64,000 nt of DNA from TMP-24 sp041397305. GTDB taxonomy: Bacteria; Pseudomonadota; Alphaproteobacteria; Rhodobacterales; Rhodobacteraceae. The notes under the pieces were generated by a model. It did no database searches. It was not told the DNA's origin and was given only the letters and a program-made list of their open reading frames with translations. Where the stretch lies: contig JAWKWX010000016.1 in NCBI GenBank assembly GCA_041397305.1, positions 1-64,000 of the forward strand, in the 5' to 3' direction. This document shows positions 41,085 through 50,280 of this stretch, one piece after another. Each line of letters begins with the position of its first letter. Position 1 is the first letter of the stretch. The position numbers were made by a program, and so were the translations under genes.

Positions 41085-42398
41085 ATGACTTTCACAATCC
41101 GGGCGCTTCTGGGCGCCTGCGCCGTCGGCGCCATCTGCTCGGCAGCCACGGCGGAAACCACGATCACCGTCGCCACGGTCAACAACGGCGACATGGTCCG
41201 CATGCAGGGCCTGATGGACGACTTCTATGCCAAGCACCCCGACATCAAGGTGGAATGGGTGACGCTGGAAGAAAACGTCCTGCGCCAGAACGTCACCACC
41301 GACATCGCCACCGGCGGCGGCCAGTATGACGTGATCACCATCGGCACCTACGAGGTTCCGATCTGGGGCAAGCAGGGCTGGCTGGAAAGCCTGAACGACC
41401 TGCCCGCCGAATATGACGTGGACGACCTTCTGCCGCCGATCCGGGGCGGTCTGACCGTCGACGGCAACCTCTATGCGTCGCCCTTCTATGGCGAATCGTC
41501 CTTCGTGAACTATCGCAAGGACCTGGCGGAAAAGGCCGGGATCACCATCCCGGATGCGCCCACCTGGGACGACATCAAGGCCGCGGCGGCCGCGATGACC
41601 GATCAGGCCAACGGCATCTACGGCATCTGCCTGCGCGGCAAGGCCGGCTGGGGCGAGAACATGGCGTTCCTGACCACGATGGCCAACAGCTATGGCGCGC
41701 GCTGGTTCGACGAAAACTGGGTTCCCCAGTTCGACCAGCCGGAATGGAAGGCCGTGATGACCGACTACGTCGACATGCTGACCAAGTACGGTCCGCCCGG
41801 CGCGTCGAACAACGGCTACAACGAAAACCTGACGCTGTCGCTGCAGGGCAAATGCGCGATGCGCATGGATGCAACCGTGTCGGCGGGTGCGCTGACCGAC
41901 CCGAAACAGTCCGAGTTTGCCGACAAGGTCGGTTTCGCTCTGGCACCTGACATGGGCCTTGGCAAGCGGGCGAACTGGCTCTGGGCCTGGTCGCTGGCGA
42001 TCCCGGCGTCTTCGGATGCCAAGGACGCGGCCAAGACCTTCATCGACTGGGCGACCAACAAGGACTACATCGCCCTTGTCGCGTCCAAGGAAGGCTGGGG
42101 CGCAGCTCCTCCCGGCACCCGGACCTCGCTTTACGAGAACCCGGAATATGCGAAGCTTCCGTTCGCGAAGATGACCATCGACTCGATCAACGCGGCTGAT
42201 CCGACCAACCCGACGGTCAAGCCGGTGCCTTACACGGGCGTCCAGTTCGTCGCGATCCCCGAGTTCGCCGGTCTGGCGACGTCGATCGGCGAGATCTTCT
42301 CGGCGGCTCTGGCAGGACAGAAGTCGGTTGACGACGCCCTGGCCGAGGCTCAGGCCCTGGCCACGGATGAAATGACTGCGTCCGGTTACATCAAGTAA
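41085..42398 (+). CDS. smoE: Polyol ABC transporter substrate-binding protein
   Basis: A 437-residue periplasmic solute-binding protein of the carbohydrate type (family 1). It has a signal peptide (IRALLGACAVGAICSAATA, cleaved before ETTITVATVNN). QGLMDDFYAKHPDIKVEWV is the usual start of lobe I. It should bind sorbitol and mannitol in the periplasm. AGGGAGGA lies four bases before the ATG at 41085. Followed by two permeases and an ATPase in R. sphaeroides order. The 3' end is followed by two strong hairpins. Confidence 0.92.
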   Translation: MTFTIRALLGACAVGAICSAATAETTITVATVNNGDMVRMQGLMDDFYAKHPDIKVEWVTLEENVLRQNVTTDIATGGGQYDVITIGTYEVPIWGKQGWLESLNDLPAEYDVDDLLPPIRGGLTVDGNLYASPFYGESSFVNYRKDLAEKAGITIPDAPTWDDIKAAAAAMTDQANGIYGICLRGKAGWGENMAFLTTMANSYGARWFDENWVPQFDQPEWKAVMTDYVDMLTKYGPPGASNNGYNENLTLSLQGKCAMRMDATVSAGALTDPKQSEFADKVGFALAPDMGLGKRANWLWAWSLAIPASSDAKDAAKTFIDWATNKDYIALVASKEGWGAAPPGTRTSLYENPEYAKLPFAKMTIDSINAADPTNPTVKPVPYTGVQFVAIPEFAGLATSIGEIFSAALAGQKSVDDALAEAQALATDEMTASGYIK

Positions 42399-42407
42399 GA
42401 TCAGGAC

Positions 42408-42465
42408 CCGGCCCGTCCGCGGGCCGGTGCTCTCTCTCCCCCGCAGATCGCCAATTGCGGGGGAG
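42408..42465 (+). promoter_or_regulatory. Double hairpin between smoE and smoF
   Basis: Hairpin 1 has arms CCGGCCCG (42408-42415) and CGGGCCGG (42420-42427). Hairpin 2 has arms CTCCCCCGCA (42436-42445) and TGCGGGGGAG (42456-42465). Neither has a T-tract. Such intergenic stems after a binding-protein gene protect that mRNA segment and lower permease expression. Confidence 0.65.
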
Positions 42466-42522
42466 CTTGCCCGGTAAGTACCGTGCAGCCGGATCAGCGC
42501 AACTCTCAATCGGAGGCACCCC

Positions 42523-43395
42523 GTGGCAACGCAATCCTCACGTCTTGCTGCACGCCTTATGGTCGCGCCGTCCGTGATCGTCCTGTTCATCTGGATGATC
42601 GTCCCGCTGGCCATGGCCATCTATTATTCGTTCCGGCTCTATCGGCTGATTTCACCGGATCGGACCGGGTGGGTCGGATTCCGCAACTACACCTGGTTCG
42701 TCAACTCGCCCGAATTCTGGCTGGCGATCTCGAACACGCTACTGCTCGTCGGTGGCGTTCTTGTCATCACCATCGTTCTTGGAACGCTGATCGCCCTTCT
42801 GATCGACCAGCCGGTCTGGGGACAGGGCCCACTGCGCATCCTTGTCATCTCGCCCTTTTTCGTGATGCCCCCCGTCGCGGCCTCGATCTGGGAAAATCTG
42901 TTCATGCATCCGCAGAACGGCATGCTGGCGTCGCTGGCCCAAGGGCTGGGCATGAAGCCGATCCTGTTCATGGAAAGTTATCCGATGGCCTCGGTGATCT
43001 TCATCGTGTCCTGGGAATGGCTGCCCTTCGCGACGCTGATCCTTCTGACCGCGCTGCAATCGCTGTCCTCCGAGCAGCTTGAGGCGGCCGAAATGGATGG
43101 CGCCAGCGCGCTCAGCCGGTTCCGCCATATCATCCTGCCGCACATGACCCGGGCGATCACCGTGGTGATCCTGATCCAGACGATCTTCCTTCTGGGCATC
43201 TTCGGCGAGATCTTCACCACCACCCAGGGCGGCCCCGGTTCGGCCTCGACGACGCTGCCCTACATGATCTTCAAGCAGGCGATCGCGGCCAAGGACATCG
43301 GGCGGGCGGCAGCGGGCGGGATCATCGCGGTGATCCTGGCCAATATCGTGGCCTATTTCCTGATGCGCGGCATCGGCCGCAATCTGGACGCTTGA
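42523..43395 (+). CDS. smoF: Polyol ABC transporter permease
   Basis: A 290-residue MalF-type inner-membrane permease with six hydrophobic segments. The ATPase-contact EAA loop reads EAAEMDGASALSRFRHIILP. GTG 42523 is preceded by GGAGG. It overlaps smoG at its 3' end through the TTG region and is followed by smoG and smoK. With SmoG it forms the membrane channel for sorbitol/mannitol. Confidence 0.92.
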   Translation: MATQSSRLAARLMVAPSVIVLFIWMIVPLAMAIYYSFRLYRLISPDRTGWVGFRNYTWFVNSPEFWLAISNTLLLVGGVLVITIVLGTLIALLIDQPVWGQGPLRILVISPFFVMPPVAASIWENLFMHPQNGMLASLAQGLGMKPILFMESYPMASVIFIVSWEWLPFATLILLTALQSLSSEQLEAAEMDGASALSRFRHIILPHMTRAITVVILIQTIFLLGIFGEIFTTTQGGPGSASTTLPYMIFKQAIAAKDIGRAAAGGIIAVILANIVAYFLMRGIGRNLDA

Positions 43396-43406
43396 AGGAG
43401 CACCCC

Positions 43407-44237
43407 ATGGCACGCGCAACTTCTCCTCGCCGCAAGGTCCTCACCACACTGGCCGCATGGGCCGTGGCGCTGGTCATTTTCTTCCCCGTCCTGTGGATGA
43501 TCCTCACCTCGTTCAAGACCGAGGTCTCTGCCGTCGCCTCGCCGCCGCAGCTTTTCACCGCCGACTGGACGCTGGAAAACTATGTCGAGGTCTGGGGCCG
43601 GTCGGATTATCCGCGCTTCTTCTGGAACTCGGTCGTGATCTCGGTCGGCTCGACGCTCTTGGGGCTCGCCATCGCGATCCCCTCGGCCTGGGCCATGGCC
43701 TTCGTGCCGGGCAAGCGGACCAAGGACCTCTTGATGTGGATGCTGTCCACCAAGATGATGCCCGCCGTCGCCGTGATGATCCCGATCTACCTGATCTTCC
43801 TCTGGACGGGTCTCATCGACACCAAGATCGGCCTCGTCATCGCGCTGATGCTGATGAACCTGCCGATCATCATCTGGATGCTCTACACCTACTTCAAGGA
43901 AATCCCCGGCGAGATCCTCGAGGCGTCCCGGATGGACGGCGCCAGCCTTTGGGGCGAGATCGTCCATGTCCTGACGCCGATGGCGTTGCCGGGCATCGCC
44001 TCGACCATGCTTCTGAACATCATCCTGGCCTGGAACGAGGCGTTCTGGACCATCGTGCTTACGACCACCAAAGCGGCGCCCCTGTCGGCTTTCATCGCCA
44101 GCTTCTCGGCGCCGCAGGGTCTGTTCTACGCGAAACTTTCGGCGGCATCGGCCATGGCCATCATGCCGATCCTGATCCTTGGCTGGTTCAGCCAGAAACA
44201 ACTCGTCCGCGGCCTGACCTTCGGCGCCGTGAAGTGA
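43407..44237 (+). CDS. smoG: Polyol ABC transporter permease
   Basis: A 276-residue MalG-type permease, six hydrophobic segments. Its EAA loop is EASRMDGASLWGEIVHVLTP. The chosen ATG at 43407 has AAGGAG upstream; a TTG five codons earlier overlaps the smoF stop and is less likely. It ends seven bases before smoK. Partner of SmoF in the channel. Confidence 0.92.
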   Translation: MARATSPRRKVLTTLAAWAVALVIFFPVLWMILTSFKTEVSAVASPPQLFTADWTLENYVEVWGRSDYPRFFWNSVVISVGSTLLGLAIAIPSAWAMAFVPGKRTKDLLMWMLSTKMMPAVAVMIPIYLIFLWTGLIDTKIGLVIALMLMNLPIIIWMLYTYFKEIPGEILEASRMDGASLWGEIVHVLTPMALPGIASTMLLNIILAWNEAFWTIVLTTTKAAPLSAFIASFSAPQGLFYAKLSAASAMAIMPILILGWFSQKQLVRGLTFGAVK

Positions 44238-44244
44238 GGAAGAC

Positions 44245-45234
44245 ATGGGCAAGATAGAACTCACCAAAGTCCGCAAATCGTTCGGCGACGTCCATGTCAT
44301 CCCCGGCATCGACCTGACCGTCGAGGACGGCGAATTCGTGGTCTTCGTCGGCCCCTCGGGCTGTGGCAAGTCCACGCTGCTGCGGCTGATCGCGGGGCTG
44401 GAGGATACGACATCCGGCACAATCGAGATCGACGGCAAGGACGCAACCGCGCTGCCGCCCGCCAAGCGCGGTCTGGCGATGGTCTTCCAGTCCTATGCGC
44501 TTTATCCGCACATGACGGTCCGCAAGAACATCGCCTTTCCGCTGAAGATGGCCGGGATGGATCAGGTCGAGCAGGACAAACGGGTCGAGCGCGCGGCGCA
44601 GGTGCTGAACCTGACGAGCTATCTCGACCGTCGCCCCGGCCAGCTCTCTGGCGGCCAGCGCCAGCGCGTCGCCATCGGCCGCGCCATCGTACGCGAACCG
44701 GCGGCCTTCCTCTTCGACGAGCCGCTGTCGAACCTTGACGCCGCCCTGCGCGTCGGCATGCGGCAGGAAATCAGCGAACTGCACCAGTCGCTGAAGACCA
44801 CGATGATCTACGTGACACACGACCAGGTCGAGGCAATGACCATGGCCGACAAGATCGTCGTCCTGAATGCGGGCCGGATCGAGCAGGTGGGCGCGCCGCT
44901 CGAACTCTACAACACCCCCCGCAACCTCTTTGTCGCGGGCTTCATCGGCAGCCCGAAGATGAACTTCATCGAGGGCGCCGAAGCCGCCCGGCACAAGGCC
45001 CACACCATCGGGGTACGGCCGGAACATATCGCGGTCGGCGACGGGCCGTGGGAAGGGGTGGTCGGCCTCTCGGAACATCTGGGGTCTGACAGTTTCCTGA
45101 AGGTCGCCGTCGACGGGGTCGGCATCCTGACGGTCCGCGCGCCGGGCGAGGTAGGCGCCCATCACGGCGACCGCATTCGCCTGGCGCCCGCCGGAAAGAT
45201 CCATCGCTTTGACGAAAGCGGTAATGCTCTATGA
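44245..45234 (+). CDS. smoK: Polyol ABC transporter ATP-binding protein
   Basis: A 329-residue ATPase of the MalK/UgpC (CUT1) type. Walker A is GPSGCGKST (about residue 36), the signature LSGGQRQRVAIGRA, Walker B FLFDEPLSNLD, and the switch His is in YVTHDQVEAM. A C-terminal TOBE-like domain (about 240-329) is present. It energises the SmoEFG importer. Overlaps smoS by 4 bp. Confidence 0.95.
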   Translation: MGKIELTKVRKSFGDVHVIPGIDLTVEDGEFVVFVGPSGCGKSTLLRLIAGLEDTTSGTIEIDGKDATALPPAKRGLAMVFQSYALYPHMTVRKNIAFPLKMAGMDQVEQDKRVERAAQVLNLTSYLDRRPGQLSGGQRQRVAIGRAIVREPAAFLFDEPLSNLDAALRVGMRQEISELHQSLKTTMIYVTHDQVEAMTMADKIVVLNAGRIEQVGAPLELYNTPRNLFVAGFIGSPKMNFIEGAEAARHKAHTIGVRPEHIAVGDGPWEGVVGLSEHLGSDSFLKVAVDGVGILTVRAPGEVGAHHGDRIRLAPAGKIHRFDESGNAL

Positions 45235-45998
45235 GATTGCAAGGAAAGACCGCGCTGATCACAGGTGCCGCGCGCGGCATCGGCCGCGCCTTTGCCGCTG
45301 CCTATGCGGCGGAAGGCGCACGGGTCTGGATCGCCGACATCAACCTGCCCGAGGCCGAGGCTGCCGTCGGCGAAATCGGCAGCATGGCCCGTGCCGTTCA
45401 TCTGGATGTCAGCCGACAGGAGAGCATCGAAGCTGCAATGGCAGCGGTCGCGAACGCGGGCGGCATCGATATCCTGGTGAACAACGCCGCCCTTTTCGAC
45501 ATGGCGCCCGTCGTCGAGATCACGCAGGACAGTTACGACCGGCTGTTCTCGGTCAACGTCGCGGGCACGCTCTTCCTGATGCAGGCGGCGGCCAAGGCGA
45601 TGATCGCGCAGGGCCGGGGCGGCAAGATCATCAACATGGCCAGCCAGGCCGGGCGTCGTGGCGAGGCCCTTGTCGGTGTCTATTGCGCGACGAAGGCCGC
45701 CGTCATCTCGCTCACCCAGTCCGCGGGGCTCGACCTCATCAAGCACGGGATCAACGTGAATGCGATCGCGCCAGGCGTCGTGGACGGTGAACATTGGGAT
45801 CATGTCGACCGCCTCTTCGCCCGCTACGAGGGCCGCGCGCCGGGCGAGAAGAAAAGGCTGGTGGGCGAGGCAGTCCCCTTCGGCCGCATGGGAACGGCGG
45901 CCGACCTGACCGGCATGGCAATCTTCCTTGCCTCGCCCGAGGCCGATTATGTCGTCGCGCAGTGCTACGGCGTCGACGGCGGGAACTGGATGGCCTGA
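45231..45998 (+). CDS. smoS: Sorbitol dehydrogenase (SDR, L-iditol 2-dehydrogenase)
   Basis: A 255-residue short-chain dehydrogenase that oxidises sorbitol to fructose with NAD. The nucleotide site is TGAARGIG (about residue 11), the NNAA motif is present, and the catalytic residues Ser138, Tyr151 and Lys155 (YCATK) are intact. Length and sequence match R. sphaeroides sorbitol dehydrogenase (256). The ATG overlaps smoK and mtlK begins one base after its stop. Confidence 0.93.
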   Translation: MRLQGKTALITGAARGIGRAFAAAYAAEGARVWIADINLPEAEAAVGEIGSMARAVHLDVSRQESIEAAMAAVANAGGIDILVNNAALFDMAPVVEITQDSYDRLFSVNVAGTLFLMQAAAKAMIAQGRGGKIINMASQAGRRGEALVGVYCATKAAVISLTQSAGLDLIKHGINVNAIAPGVVDGEHWDHVDRLFARYEGRAPGEKKRLVGEAVPFGRMGTAADLTGMAIFLASPEADYVVAQCYGVDGGNWMA

Positions 45999-45999
45999 G

Positions 46000-47448
46000 A
46001 TGAACATCGCCCCGAAACTGTCCCTGCCGACTTACGACCGCTCCCGCCTGACGCCGGGCATCGTCCATATCGGGCTTGGCAATTTCCATCGCGCCCATAT
46101 GGCGGTCTATCTCGACGACCTGTTCGGTCGGGGTGAGGGGCATGACTGGGCGATCATCGGCGCGGGCGTCCGCGCAGGCGATGCGAAGATGCGCGAGGCG
46201 ATGCTGGCGCAGGACTGCCTCTCGACGGTCATCGAGCTCGACCCGTCCGGTCGCAGTGCCCGCCGCGTGGGTGCGATGGTGGATTTCCTGCCGGTCGAAC
46301 CCGACAACCGCAGCCTGATCGCGGCGATGTCGCACCCCAGGATCCGCATCGTCAGCCTGACCGTGACCGAGGGCGGCTATTTCATCGATGCGGCCACCGG
46401 CCGGTTCGATCCCGACGCACCCGAGATCAGGGCCGACGCGGCCCGTCCCGGCCATCCCGCCACCGCCTTCGGCGCCATCATCGCCGGGCTGAAGGCGCGC
46501 CGGGACGCGGGCATTCCGGCCTTCACCGTGATGTCGTGCGACAACCTGCCGGGCAACGGGACGGTCACGCGCGACGCGGTCGTGGGCCTGGCGCGCCTGT
46601 CCGACCCGGGCTTTGCCGACTGGATCGACGCGCATGTCGCTTTCCCGAACGGCATGGTTGACCGGATCACCCCGGCCACCGGCCCGCGCGAACGCGCCAT
46701 GGCACAGGACTTCGGCCTGGACGATCCGGTTCCGGTGACCTGCGAGCCCTTCCGCCAATGGGTGGTCGAGGATCATTTCCCCGCCGGACGCCCGGCGCTG
46801 GAAAGGGTGGGCGTCACCTTCACGCCCCATGTCCATGCGTTCGAGGCGATGAAGATCCGCATCCTGAACGGCGGCCATGCGACCATCGCCTATCCGGCGG
46901 GTCTGATGGATATCGAGTTTGTGCATGAGGCGATGGCCGACCCGCTCGTATCGGCCTTCCTCGACCGGGTGGAGCGGGAAGAGATCATCCCTCATGTCGC
47001 CCCGGTTCCCGACACGGATCTCGCGGCCTATTATCGGACGGTCCGCGGACGGTTTGCTAACCGCGAAGTGGCCGACACCGTGCGCAGGCTCTGCCTTGAC
47101 GGGTCGAACCGCCAGCCGAAATTCATCCTGCCGTCGCTGCGCGACGGGCTGGCGGCGGGTGGCAGGGTAGAGGGACTTGCGCTCGTCTCGGCGCTCTGGT
47201 GCCGCTATTGCCATGGCGAGACCGACGGCGGCGCCCCGATCGCACCGAACGATCCGGGCTGGCAAGAACTGACCCAGCGTGCGGCTGCGGCCCGGCATGC
47301 ACCTGAGACCTGGCTCGGGATGGTGTCGGTTTACGGCGATCTGGCCCATGAAGATCGCTTCGCGCAAGCCTTCACGCGACATCTGAACCGCCTCTGGCAG
47401 GTCGGCACGCGGCAGGTGATCAGCCAGTACCTTTCGGCAGGCGCATGA
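46000..47448 (+). CDS. mtlK: Mannitol 2-dehydrogenase (polyol-specific long-chain dehydrogenase)
   Basis: A 482-residue enzyme oxidising mannitol to fructose with NAD. The N-terminal Rossmann part has IVHIGLGNFHRAHMA, and the family catalytic motif K-x5-N-x2-H is seen in MKIRILNGGHATIAYPAG. The ATG at 46000 is one base from the smoS stop. It closes the operon. The R. sphaeroides xylB and mtlZ kinases that follow there are absent here, so fructose phosphorylation must be done elsewhere. Its last 29 bp overlap the convergent beta-galactosidase gene. Confidence 0.95.
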   Translation: MNIAPKLSLPTYDRSRLTPGIVHIGLGNFHRAHMAVYLDDLFGRGEGHDWAIIGAGVRAGDAKMREAMLAQDCLSTVIELDPSGRSARRVGAMVDFLPVEPDNRSLIAAMSHPRIRIVSLTVTEGGYFIDAATGRFDPDAPEIRADAARPGHPATAFGAIIAGLKARRDAGIPAFTVMSCDNLPGNGTVTRDAVVGLARLSDPGFADWIDAHVAFPNGMVDRITPATGPRERAMAQDFGLDDPVPVTCEPFRQWVVEDHFPAGRPALERVGVTFTPHVHAFEAMKIRILNGGHATIAYPAGLMDIEFVHEAMADPLVSAFLDRVEREEIIPHVAPVPDTDLAAYYRTVRGRFANREVADTVRRLCLDGSNRQPKFILPSLRDGLAAGGRVEGLALVSALWCRYCHGETDGGAPIAPNDPGWQELTQRAAAARHAPETWLGMVSVYGDLAHEDRFAQAFTRHLNRLWQVGTRQVISQYLSAGA

Positions 47449-49360
47449 CCCCTGCCGCGGGGATCCTGCCTGCGGGGCTGTCGACGGGGTAAGGGTTGTG
47501 GTTGAACCAGAACCGTTCCCGCCCGCTGTCGCGGACCCGCAGACCGCGCGGCAGGCGAAGCGTTTCCAGACCCGCCCGTCGGGCGATCTCGGCGATCAGC
47601 CGGTCCAGCAGGTCATCATCGCCCCAGCCGCCGACATAGCTGATGCGCCCGGCGCGGACCGCGACGGCGCGTCCATCCCCGAGCCGCAGGAATGTCTCGC
47701 AGCGCGTGTCCAGCTCCTCGCGGTATCCGGTGACCGCGCCGCCACCCTGGACGGCCATCGCCATGTCGGGCCTGAGGCTTTCGACCCGCGCCACCGTGAC
47801 ATCGAGGCCGGGAAAGGCGGGCGGCAGCGGCACGGGGATCGAGAAATGCCCGTCGCGTGCCGCACTGCGCGGGCCGATCACCACCTCGGCGGCACATGCC
47901 GCCAGCGCTTCTCTCAGCGCCTCGGGCATATGGATCAGGCCGGGCACGAAGATCGCGCGATAGCCCGCGAGGTCACGACTGTCGGGCGGCAGGATATCCA
48001 CCGACAGGCCCGCGCGACGAAGCGCGCGGTAATGGGCGAAGAGGAGGTCGAAATAACTTAGCCCCCGGCCGTGCGGCTGGACGGCCCAGGCCCAGTCGGC
48101 CGCATAATCGAATACCAGCGCAACCGGCGCCCGACAGGGTGTGACCTCGGGCGCGTCGGCCAGTTCCATGGCCACCGCCCGCGCCTCGGCCAGCCCCGGC
48201 GCCTCGGCGCTGTCGGGGCGCAGAAGGCCCGCGTGCATCTGTTCCTGAGCGAAAGGCGCCTGCCGCCAGCGGAAATAGCAGACCGCCTCTGCACCATGGG
48301 CGAAAGCTTCCCAGGTCCAGAGGCGGACCATGCCGGGCAGGGGGGCGGGATTGTAGGGCGCCCAGTTCACCGGGCCGGGCTGCTGTTCCATCACCCACCA
48401 GCGGCCACGCCCGACCGCGCGGTAAAGGTCGTGATGGAAGGCCTGAAAATCCGGGTCGCCCTGCCGGGCGAAATGACGCTGGTCTTCCGCGCTCGCGCCC
48501 ACCCGGTCTTCGAGGAAACCCAGCGGGTAGCTGTCCCAGGATGCGATATCCAGATCGGCGCCGAGTTTGAAATGGTCGAACTCGGTCACCCGGCCCATGT
48601 AATTGTGGGCGATCGGCGCGTCGGAATGGGCGCGGATGATCTCGACCTGCGCGCGGTTGAAGCGGGCGACCTGATCGGAGGAAAAGGCCCGGAAGGCAAG
48701 GCTGTGGGCCGGGTTCGGTTCGGTCACCGTCAGGTTCGGCAGGTCGATATCGTCGAAATCGGCATAATCCATCGACCAGAAGACATTGCCCCAGGCCCGG
48801 TTCAGCGCGCCGATATCGCCGCCATTGCCGCTCTCCGCCGGAAAGCGCACGCGCAGCCAGTCGCGGAAGGCGCGGCGCGCGGCGTCGGAATAGGACAGGA
48901 CCGTATCGTGGCAGCCATATTCATTGTCGGTCTGCCAGGCCGCGACATGTGGGTTGCGGCCGTAGCGGCGGGCTATCTCGGTCACGATCCGGCGGCAGTC
49001 GGCCAGATAGCCCTCATGGCTGAAGCAATAATGGCGGCGCGAGCCGAACCTGCGCGGGCGCCCCTCGGCATCGAAGGCCAGCATGTCGGGGTGACGGTCG
49101 AGCACCCATTTCGGCGGTGTGGCGGTGGGCGTTCCAAGCACGACCTTCAGGCCCGCGCGCCCGAGTGTCCCGATCGCCCGGTCGAGCCAGCCCCAATTGA
49201 GCCGCCCCGGCTCCGGCTCGATCCGACCCCAGGCGAATTCGCCGATCCGCACCCAGGTCAGACCGGCCTCGGCCATCCGCCGCGCATCCTCGGCCCATTG
49301 CGCCTCGGGCCAGTGTTCGGGATAGTAGCAGACGCCGAGCGTCCGGCGCAGCGCGGTCAT
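47420..49360 (-). CDS. Beta-galactosidase, GH42 family
   Basis: A 646-residue glycoside hydrolase of family GH42. The TIM barrel has the acid/base Glu147 in WQTDNEYGC and the nucleophile Glu325 in WVMEQQPGPVNW. The trimerisation/amidotransferase-like middle domain begins near 395. N-terminal LGVCYYPEHWPEAQW is typical. There is no signal peptide, so it acts on imported galactosides in the cytoplasm. The ATG at 49360 overlaps the dgoK stop, making it the last gene of the galactoside unit. Length is typical (about 650). Confidence 0.92.
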   Translation of the reverse strand: MTALRRTLGVCYYPEHWPEAQWAEDARRMAEAGLTWVRIGEFAWGRIEPEPGRLNWGWLDRAIGTLGRAGLKVVLGTPTATPPKWVLDRHPDMLAFDAEGRPRRFGSRRHYCFSHEGYLADCRRIVTEIARRYGRNPHVAAWQTDNEYGCHDTVLSYSDAARRAFRDWLRVRFPAESGNGGDIGALNRAWGNVFWSMDYADFDDIDLPNLTVTEPNPAHSLAFRAFSSDQVARFNRAQVEIIRAHSDAPIAHNYMGRVTEFDHFKLGADLDIASWDSYPLGFLEDRVGASAEDQRHFARQGDPDFQAFHHDLYRAVGRGRWWVMEQQPGPVNWAPYNPAPLPGMVRLWTWEAFAHGAEAVCYFRWRQAPFAQEQMHAGLLRPDSAEAPGLAEARAVAMELADAPEVTPCRAPVALVFDYAADWAWAVQPHGRGLSYFDLLFAHYRALRRAGLSVDILPPDSRDLAGYRAIFVPGLIHMPEALREALAACAAEVVIGPRSAARDGHFSIPVPLPPAFPGLDVTVARVESLRPDMAMAVQGGGAVTGYREELDTRCETFLRLGDGRAVAVRAGRISYVGGWGDDDLLDRLIAEIARRAGLETLRLPRGLRVRDSGRERFWFNHNPYPVDSPAGRIPAAGVMRLPKGTG

Positions 49361-50280
49361 CTGTCGTCCTCCGCCAGCGTGCGCCACGCGGCGGCGAGGC
49401 CCATCAGCGTCATACGTTCGGCATTGACCGTGCGGGCGGGCGCGCCCTGCGCCTCAAGCGCTGTCCGGTAGGCGGCCGACAGCCCGCCCTCGCCAAGAAT
49501 GACGATCTGCTGCCCCAGCCAGTAGGGTCGCGCCGCGGCAAGCTCTGCCCCGATCAGAAGACCAGACAGGCGAGACCGCGCGCGGGTGGCATCGAGCCCT
49601 GACAGAAGCGCCTCGGCGCGGATCGAGAACAGATCGCCCGCCAGCGTCTGCGGGCGCGACATGACATGGGTGACGGCGGCGGCGAATGTCTCGGCGTCGA
49701 AGCCCGAGGGCGCGATTGAATGGCGCAGCACCGACTGGCCCGACAGAAGCGCGAAGATCTCGCCGGTCATGAATGTGCGGAAGCTCACCACCTCGCCCGC
49801 GCTGATATGGGCCCATTTGCAATGGGTGCCGGGCAGGCAGAGGACGCCGTCGAAACCGGGCTCCGACGCGAGGAAGCCGGCGATCTGGGTTTCTTCGCCG
49901 CGCATCACGTCGGCGGGCGCGGCCTGGCTCATGCCCGGCAGGATATGGACCGAAAGCCGCGGGTCGCGGGTTTCGACCTTCAGCGCCTGCGCGATGCCCG
50001 GCGGCCGTGCGGGAACCGGGACATAGCGCGCCTCCTGCCAGCCCTGCCGCGCGCCCACCATGCCGCAGGCAACGACCGTCAGCCTGCCGTGGTCTGGCAG
50101 ATCGCCAGCGAGAAGGTCGAGCAGGATCGGTTCGAACTCCTCCGGCCTGAGTTTGCCCATGCCGCGGTCCGACCGGACCTCGCCCAGTACCTCGCCCGCT
50201 GCATCAAGCCGCCAGAGCCGAAGATTGCTGGTGCCCCAGTCGACGGCGATCCAGGCGGCGCGTTCCGGCAAGCGGCTCAT
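49357..50280 (-). CDS. dgoK: 2-dehydro-3-deoxygalactonokinase
   Basis: A 307-residue kinase phosphorylating 2-keto-3-deoxygalactonate in the De Ley-Doudoroff galactose route. It has the ASKHA-type start WIAVDWGTSNLRLWRL, VVACGMVGARQGWQEA, CLPGTHCKWAHI (family hallmark) and a late glycine motif VILGEGGLSAAY. Its start overlaps the SDR stop and its stop overlaps the beta-galactosidase start. The product would go to KDPGal aldolase, which is not in the window. Confidence 0.92.
   Translation of the reverse strand: MSRLPERAAWIAVDWGTSNLRLWRLDAAGEVLGEVRSDRGMGKLRPEEFEPILLDLLAGDLPDHGRLTVVACGMVGARQGWQEARYVPVPARPPGIAQALKVETRDPRLSVHILPGMSQAAPADVMRGEETQIAGFLASEPGFDGVLCLPGTHCKWAHISAGEVVSFRTFMTGEIFALLSGQSVLRHSIAPSGFDAETFAAAVTHVMSRPQTLAGDLFSIRAEALLSGLDATRARSRLSGLLIGAELAAARPYWLGQQIVILGEGGLSAAYRTALEAQGAPARTVNAERMTLMGLAAAWRTLAEDDR

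Noticed and set aside
41046..42620. A 524-codon minus-strand frame
   Set aside because: Antisense to smoE, with no motif or ribosome site.
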